Below, one piece after another: positions 5,694 through 5,842 of a stretch of DNA of 5,842 nucleotides (positions are counted from its first letter, which is position 1; each line of letters begins with the position of its first letter). The stretch is from Spirochaetaceae bacterium (GTDB lineage Bacteria; Spirochaetota; Spirochaetia; SZUA-6; Fen-1364). The notes beneath the pieces were generated by a model. It did not search any database, was not told the DNA's origin, and was given only the letters and a program-made list of their open reading frames with translations. Position numbers and translations under genes: made by a program. Location of the stretch: contig PMDT01000161.1 in assembly GCA_003154555.1 (NCBI GenBank), forward strand, positions 1 through 5,842, given 5' to 3'.

Positions 5694-5842
5694 ATGGAGA
5701 TCATTTCCATTTCCGAGCTTCGAAAAAGTTTCAAAGGCCGGCGCGGCAAGGGACGCCCGGTGCGCGTGGAAGCCGTGAAGGGGATAGACCTTTCAGTACG
5801 GGAAGGGGAAATATTCGGCTTCCTGGGACCCAATGGGGCGGG
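5694..5842 (+). CDS. ABC transporter ATP-binding protein, N-terminal fragment (cut by window edge)
   Basis: The first 49 residues of a nucleotide-binding subunit that would power substrate transport at the inner face of the membrane. The order is typical: a first beta-strand and core MEIISISELRKSFKG, a basic loop (about 15-24), AVKGIDLSVREGEIFGFLG (27-45) and the start of the Walker A motif, GPNGAG, at the window's end. The GEIFGFLGPNGAG pattern is characteristic of the DrrA/CcmA-like ABC-2 exporter branch, for which a permease gene usually follows; here it lies outside the window. It has its own promoter and Shine-Dalgarno and is separated from the upstream operon by a terminator. Substrate unknown. 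Confidence 0.92.
   Translation, partial: MEIISISELRKSFKGRRGKGRPVRVEAVKGIDLSVREGEIFGFLGPNGA

Noticed and set aside
5588..5833. Minus-strand small ORF over the ABC promoter
   Set aside because: Its C-terminal half is translated AT-rich promoter DNA and the rest is antisense to the ABC gene; no sign of coding.

Overview
The window is GC-rich throughout its coding regions and is interrupted by two sharply AT-rich intergenic islands (about 3730-3775 and 5575-5660). Gene content is a CHASE2 class III adenylate cyclase, a secreted DUF4384-type protein, a medium-chain quinone reductase, a DUF2089-type zinc-ribbon/HTH protein, a beta-helical pentapeptide-like protein and an ABC ATPase. This suits a free-living GC-rich bacterium, possibly of a deep lineage such as Acidobacteriota. 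That placement is only a guess from gene style: there is no rRNA or other phylogenetic marker.

Layout. On the minus strand, reading right to left, a small exported DUF4384-type gene (2601-1954) runs into a CHASE2-adenylate cyclase (2039-21) with an 86-base overlap, so the two are almost certainly one transcript. A short divergent spacer (2602-2706) separates them from a plus-strand VAT-1/quinone-reductase-like gene (2707-3729). A 50-base AT-rich spacer follows, then a tight two-gene unit: a DUF2089 zinc-ribbon/HTH gene (3780-4244) overlapping by 20 bases a gene for a SHOCT-like plus pentapeptide/beta-helix protein (4225-5508). A clear intrinsic terminator (5528-5560) closes this unit. A second AT-rich promoter region leads to the first 49 codons of an ABC-2-type ATPase (5694 to the window edge).

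How the parts may work together. The DUF2089 protein and the beta-helix protein each carry a similar short SHOCT-like helical hairpin, at the C-terminus of one and the N-terminus of the other. This suggests that they bind each other or a common partner. Their promoter has a perfect 17-base palindrome over the -35 box. The ABC promoter has the same TTGACA core, the same AATTAATTTA word and a larger TTAATTAA-type inverted repeat. The working hypothesis is a small regulatory module: a DNA-binding DUF2089 protein, a beta-helical partner and a transporter under related control. The cyclase/DUF4384 pair looks like a separate envelope-to-cAMP signalling unit. Several starts (3780, 2601, possibly 2707) sit about where transcription should begin, so leaderless mRNAs are a recurring theme.
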